21,555 bases of DNA from a virus: the IMG/VR virus record IMGVR_UViG_3300020171_000140, positions 1 through 21,555 of that record; one strand, 5' to 3'. Positions 19,567-21,555 of the stretch are shown piece by piece; the stretch's first letter is position 1, and every line of letters starts with the position of its first letter. The position numbers and the translations under genes are program-made. The notes under the pieces are model-generated. The model had not been told where the DNA came from and did no database searches. It was given only the letters and a program-made list of their open reading frames with translations.

Positions 19567-20179
19567 TGACCTTTTCCAGCTTCACCAGCTCATACTTACC
19601 CCAGTCCTGAGACCTCTCTTGCCCCATGCCATGCTCGCTGCCATACTCAAAGATAGCCTCAAGGATGTCCCGGTCAATTACATCATCATCTAGGACTTTG
19701 AGGTTAAATTTAAGTATCGGCTTATCCACGTAGTCAATCGTCTTTAGCGATGACCTCGGTCCCTTCATTGTCATAGCGTGGATGATGCGGGTCTCATTAC
19801 CGTCTGGCTCCTGCTTGCCGAGGTAAATCTTGGCTGGCTCGACATAGACCCGATTAGCTACCTTTGACTTGAATGCCTTAATGCCGAGGAGACCCTGAAG
19901 CTGGCTGGCGCAATCCTTGATGTGAGCCCTAACACATCGTGCCTCGTAATACAGGCCATTGTCATCTCTCTTAAAGGTCGCATAGCCCCTTTCTACCTCC
20001 GGAGTGGCTTCAACCTCCTCAGCAACCTGCTCAGCGAGTTCCGGGATAGGCGTAGCATTCTCAGGTGGCTTTGCTGGCATTCTCGCTTCCAGCATTGCTG
20101 AAATGTCCTTGGGGTTCTTCGGTGTTGAACTGGCAAATGGTGTTGTGAATTTTAGCTCGACTTCATATTTTGTCCACAT
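19562..20179 (-). CDS. Phage RAMP-like (Cas5/6/7-fold-like) protein
   Basis: This 205-residue protein starts at ATG after AAAGGAG. The N-terminus (KYEVELKFTTPFASSTPKNP) and C-terminus (LEAIFEYGSEHGMGQERSQD, then WGKYELVKL) match a common phage family of unknown function with a G-x-G-Q-x-R-x-x-x-G/W-G-K-Y/F Gly-rich loop (residues 184-194). This loop resembles the G-loop of RAMP/Cas7-type RNA-binding proteins. Fold assignment is inference; no catalytic His is evident. The stop codon lies at the very edge of the 18590 array, and the terminal degenerate repeat overlaps it. Preceded by dyad copy 9. Confidence 0.68.
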   Translation of the reverse strand: MWTKYEVELKFTTPFASSTPKNPKDISAMLEARMPAKPPENATPIPELAEQVAEEVEATPEVERGYATFKRDDNGLYYEARCVRAHIKDCASQLQGLLGIKAFKSKVANRVYVEPAKIYLGKQEPDGNETRIIHAMTMKGPRSSLKTIDYVDKPILKFNLKVLDDDVIDRDILEAIFEYGSEHGMGQERSQDWGKYELVKLEKVR

Positions 20180-20192
20180 TTCCTTCTCCTTT

Positions 20193-20208
20193 CAGTACTA
20201 GGTTACTG
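20193..20208. promoter_or_regulatory. Dyad CAGTA-N6-TACTG (copy 9)
   Basis: CAGTA CTAGGT TACTG lies 1 bp from the stop of the alpha-CTD-like gene and before the ribosome binding site of the RAMP-like gene. Confidence 0.78.
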
Positions 20209-20209
20209 T

Positions 20210-20656
20210 TTACTGCTCGCCTTCTTCTGGCAGAGGCTGCCGGGCTGGTTGTGGGATTAGAACCCGGATATCTGCTAATGTCTTTGGACCTATTCCACCT
20301 GCGAAGAGAAGGTCATCATCTGTCAGTTCTGTAACTGGCTTAAGTAGCCTCCCGCTAGAGTATGCGCGACGGAGCATGAGACGGGCTCTTGCTCCAAGTT
20401 GACTAACCCCATACTGTGATGATTCCCACAACCTTCTACCCTCCCTTTCTTTTTCTTGTCTTGTTTTCTCCTCGTCAAGCGCTCGCTGCGCAGTTTCTTG
20501 ACTATCGAGCAGGTCATCGAAGAAAACCCAAAATGTTTCAAACAGGTTTTTGTGGTCCTGCAGATATTTTGAGTGTATTGCTAAGGTGGCAGCGGCAGCC
20601 GCTATACCATCAGGGCTTATTTCAGTAGCTTTCTTCATATGTCTTATCTCACGCAT
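20210..20656 (-). CDS. RNA polymerase alpha C-terminal-domain-like protein
   Basis: This 148-residue protein has GGGGG 7 bp upstream of ATG. Residues 1-80 are helical with a charged coiled-coil-like segment. Residues 82-135 (LGARARLMLRRAY, VTELTDDDLLFAGGIGPKTL) reproduce the helix-hairpin-helix pattern of bacterial RpoA C-terminal domain, with an Arg at about the place of the UP-element-binding Arg265 of E. coli. It may redirect transcription by binding promoters or sigma factors, and it lies next to a sigma region-4 protein. HhH domains also occur in repair proteins, so the assignment is probable, not certain. Confidence 0.65.
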   Translation of the reverse strand: MREIRHMKKATEISPDGIAAAAATLAIHSKYLQDHKNLFETFWVFFDDLLDSQETAQRALDEEKTRQEKEREGRRLWESSQYGVSQLGARARLMLRRAYSSGRLLKPVTELTDDDLLFAGGIGPKTLADIRVLIPQPARQPLPEEGEQ

Positions 20657-20672
20657 CTTTCTTCCCCCTTTT

Positions 20673-20688
20673 TAGTATGGTCATACTG
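20673..20688. promoter_or_regulatory. Dyad TAGTA-N6-TACTG (copy 10, one mismatch)
   Basis: TAGTA TGGTCA TACTG lies 1 bp from the stop of the sigma region-4 gene and before the ribosome binding site of the alpha-CTD-like gene. Confidence 0.7.
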
Positions 20689-20689
20689 T

Positions 20690-21439
20690 TCACTCGCCAA
20701 AAATCGCCCTTAGTAATTTATCTACTGGTGCCCGTTGGTCATGAGGCTTTTCCTCATCTAGGTAGCCCTTTAATTTTCGGCTTTGGCTGGGGTGGCGTAG
20801 CTTACGAAGTGCCTTTGCTTCAATTTGGCGGATTCGCTCTCTAGTTACTCCAAACTCTTTCCCCACCTCCTCTAGGTTCCGGCCACGTCCATCCTCAAGA
20901 CCAAATCTGAGCTGGAGTACCCGCTGCTCACGAGGGCTAAGGTTGGAGAGTACCTCATCAATCTGATCTTCAATTGTGGGCATTTCTTTATTTACCTCCG
21001 GCTTAGCGTCTGCAGCTTCGGCTACTGCCTCGGGGCCCTCGGCTTTTGGTTCTAGCTTGGCTGCCCTAGCCCTTCGTTTTTCCCTTGCAGCTTCGGCTCT
21101 TGTCCTTGCTGATTTTATCTCGGCTCTTATATTCCTTTTAATTGCCAACCAACATCTTTCGAAGTGTTTCAACACCACTGCATCTGGATTATATGGTAGC
21201 CGACCTTCGCATTTCTTACAGCATGGCAAATCCTTTCTAAAACCTTGCTTAAATCCTTCAAGGAACAATTTAACTTCGTTATATGTGGCACCATGCTCCC
21301 TGCAGTAATCCCGTTTACAGAAAAAGCAGATGCCGATTGCTCGATTTGCGCATTGCTCTGTAGGCTTAGGTATATCGCCCAAATAATCTGGCTTTCCCTC
21401 TATCATAAAGTCACAGAACCTCTCTTTTCGAACCGACAT
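20690..21439 (-). CDS. Zinc-binding protein with C-terminal sigma70 region 4
   Basis: This 249-residue protein starts at ATG after GGAGGG. The N-terminal 80 residues are Cys/His-rich (C9, C30, C38, C41, C46, H49, C73, C74, C77), suggesting a zinc-binding domain. Residues 100-150 are a basic then Ala/Glu/Pro-rich linker. Residues 155-228 are an unmistakable sigma70 region 4 ([38 protein letters not shown]). Region 2, needed for -10 recognition, is absent. It could act as an activator that docks on RNA polymerase beta-flap and the -35 element, or displace host region 4. Confidence 0.88.
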   Translation of the reverse strand: MSVRKERFCDFMIEGKPDYLGDIPKPTEQCANRAIGICFFCKRDYCREHGATYNEVKLFLEGFKQGFRKDLPCCKKCEGRLPYNPDAVVLKHFERCWLAIKRNIRAEIKSARTRAEAAREKRRARAAKLEPKAEGPEAVAEAADAKPEVNKEMPTIEDQIDEVLSNLSPREQRVLQLRFGLEDGRGRNLEEVGKEFGVTRERIRQIEAKALRKLRHPSQSRKLKGYLDEEKPHDQRAPVDKLLRAIFGE

Positions 21440-21455
21440 GATATTCCCTCCTTTT

Positions 21456-21471
21456 CAGTATTACTCTACTA
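21456..21471. promoter_or_regulatory. Dyad CAGTA-N6-TACTA (copy 11, one mismatch)
   Basis: CAGTA TTACTC TACTA lies 2 bp from the TGA of the partial gene at the right edge and before the ribosome binding site of the sigma region-4 gene. Confidence 0.7.
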
Positions 21472-21473
21472 GC

Positions 21474-21555
21474 TCATTTCAGGATAGTTCCAACCGGGGT
21501 GCGGTAATTGTTGCAGCCGGAGTTTTTACAGGTGATAATATCCACTTCCTTAGTC
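21474..21555 (-). CDS. C-terminal end of a gene running off the right edge
   Basis: An open frame enters from the right edge and reads 26 residues (DIITCKNSGCNNYRTPVGTI...) to a TGA at 21474-21476. Two cysteines spaced C-x4-C suggest part of a zinc ribbon. It has the same junction layout (stop, dyad, ribosome binding site) as its neighbours, supporting it as a real gene. Confidence 0.55.
   Translation of the reverse strand, partial: TKEVDIITCKNSGCNNYRTPVGTILK

Noticed and set aside
18531-19610. A 359-codon + strand open frame (and shorter ones in other frames) across the array, as a repetitive secreted protein
   Set aside because: It has no ribosome binding site, and the 5-nt lattice and mod-3 changes in unit length mean the peptide repeats do not keep frame. 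Long open frames follow because stops can arise only in one of the five lattice registers. It also opposes the operon direction.
1-21555. tRNA or rRNA genes
   Set aside because: I saw no cloverleaf with a TTCGA-type T-arm and CCA-compatible acceptor, nor rRNA signature, on either strand; a covariance-model scan was not possible.

Overview
The window looks like part of a bacteriophage or prophage genome. The host is bacterial: nearly every gene has a strong Shine-Dalgarno sequence, and two encoded proteins resemble parts of bacterial RNA polymerase holoenzyme (sigma70 region 4 and the alpha C-terminal domain). The host phylum cannot be read from the sequence, and no terminase, portal or integrase is in view.

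Layout. Positions 1-9590 (+ strand) carry a late-type structural block. It has a membrane-anchored beta-rich protein, a promoter/terminator leader (1086-1230), and a run of small hydrophobic or beta-rich proteins with excellent ribosome binding sites (1251-4978). These are followed by a 7-repeat beta-propeller plus fibronectin-like protein (5039-6772), a modular coiled-coil fibre-like protein (6772-8682), a small beta-sandwich protein, a 53-residue zinc-ribbon protein and a small membrane protein. Positions 9594-21555 are all on the - strand and converge on this block. This early/middle-type block encodes a permuted papain-like amidase, a duplicated zinc protein, an XRE repressor, a Gp37/Gp68 radical-SAM-type protein, a replisome-organiser-like protein, a PD-(D/E)XK nuclease, a RecT/Bet annealase, an HExxH protein, many small unknowns, a winged-helix protein, a LAGLIDADG endonuclease, a RAMP-like protein, an alpha-CTD-like protein and a sigma region-4 protein.

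Two features stand out. (1) Between the RAMP-like gene and the LAGLIDADG gene lies a roughly 970-bp array (18590-19566) with 24 copies of the 10-mer CTCGGCTTCA (19 exact, 5 with one change) plus one degenerate end copy. All copy-to-copy distances (28, 33, 38, 43, 48 or 58) equal 13+5n. The spacers are a lattice of pentamers NNNCA: by hand count, 131 pentamers, of which 122 end in CA and all 131 have C at position 4. It is neither a CRISPR, an ordinary tandem repeat nor a gene, and I know of no described element like it. It starts exactly at the stop codon of the RAMP-like gene. (2) Eleven copies of a 16-bp dyad, CAGTA-N6-TACTG, sit between the stop codon and the ribosome binding site of successive genes from 16.3 kb to the right end. 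One more copy lies on the + strand before the zinc-ribbon gene at 9242. This looks like a virus-encoded regulon, with stoperator-like operators or repeated RNA hairpins. The array is inserted precisely between a stop codon and one of these dyads.

Working model (inference). The - strand operon is transcribed from beyond the right end. It carries transcription-modifying proteins (sigma-4, alpha-CTD), then the array and dyad-controlled small genes, then recombination/replication functions (RecT, nuclease, replisome organiser). It meets the + strand virion and lysis genes at about 9.59 kb.
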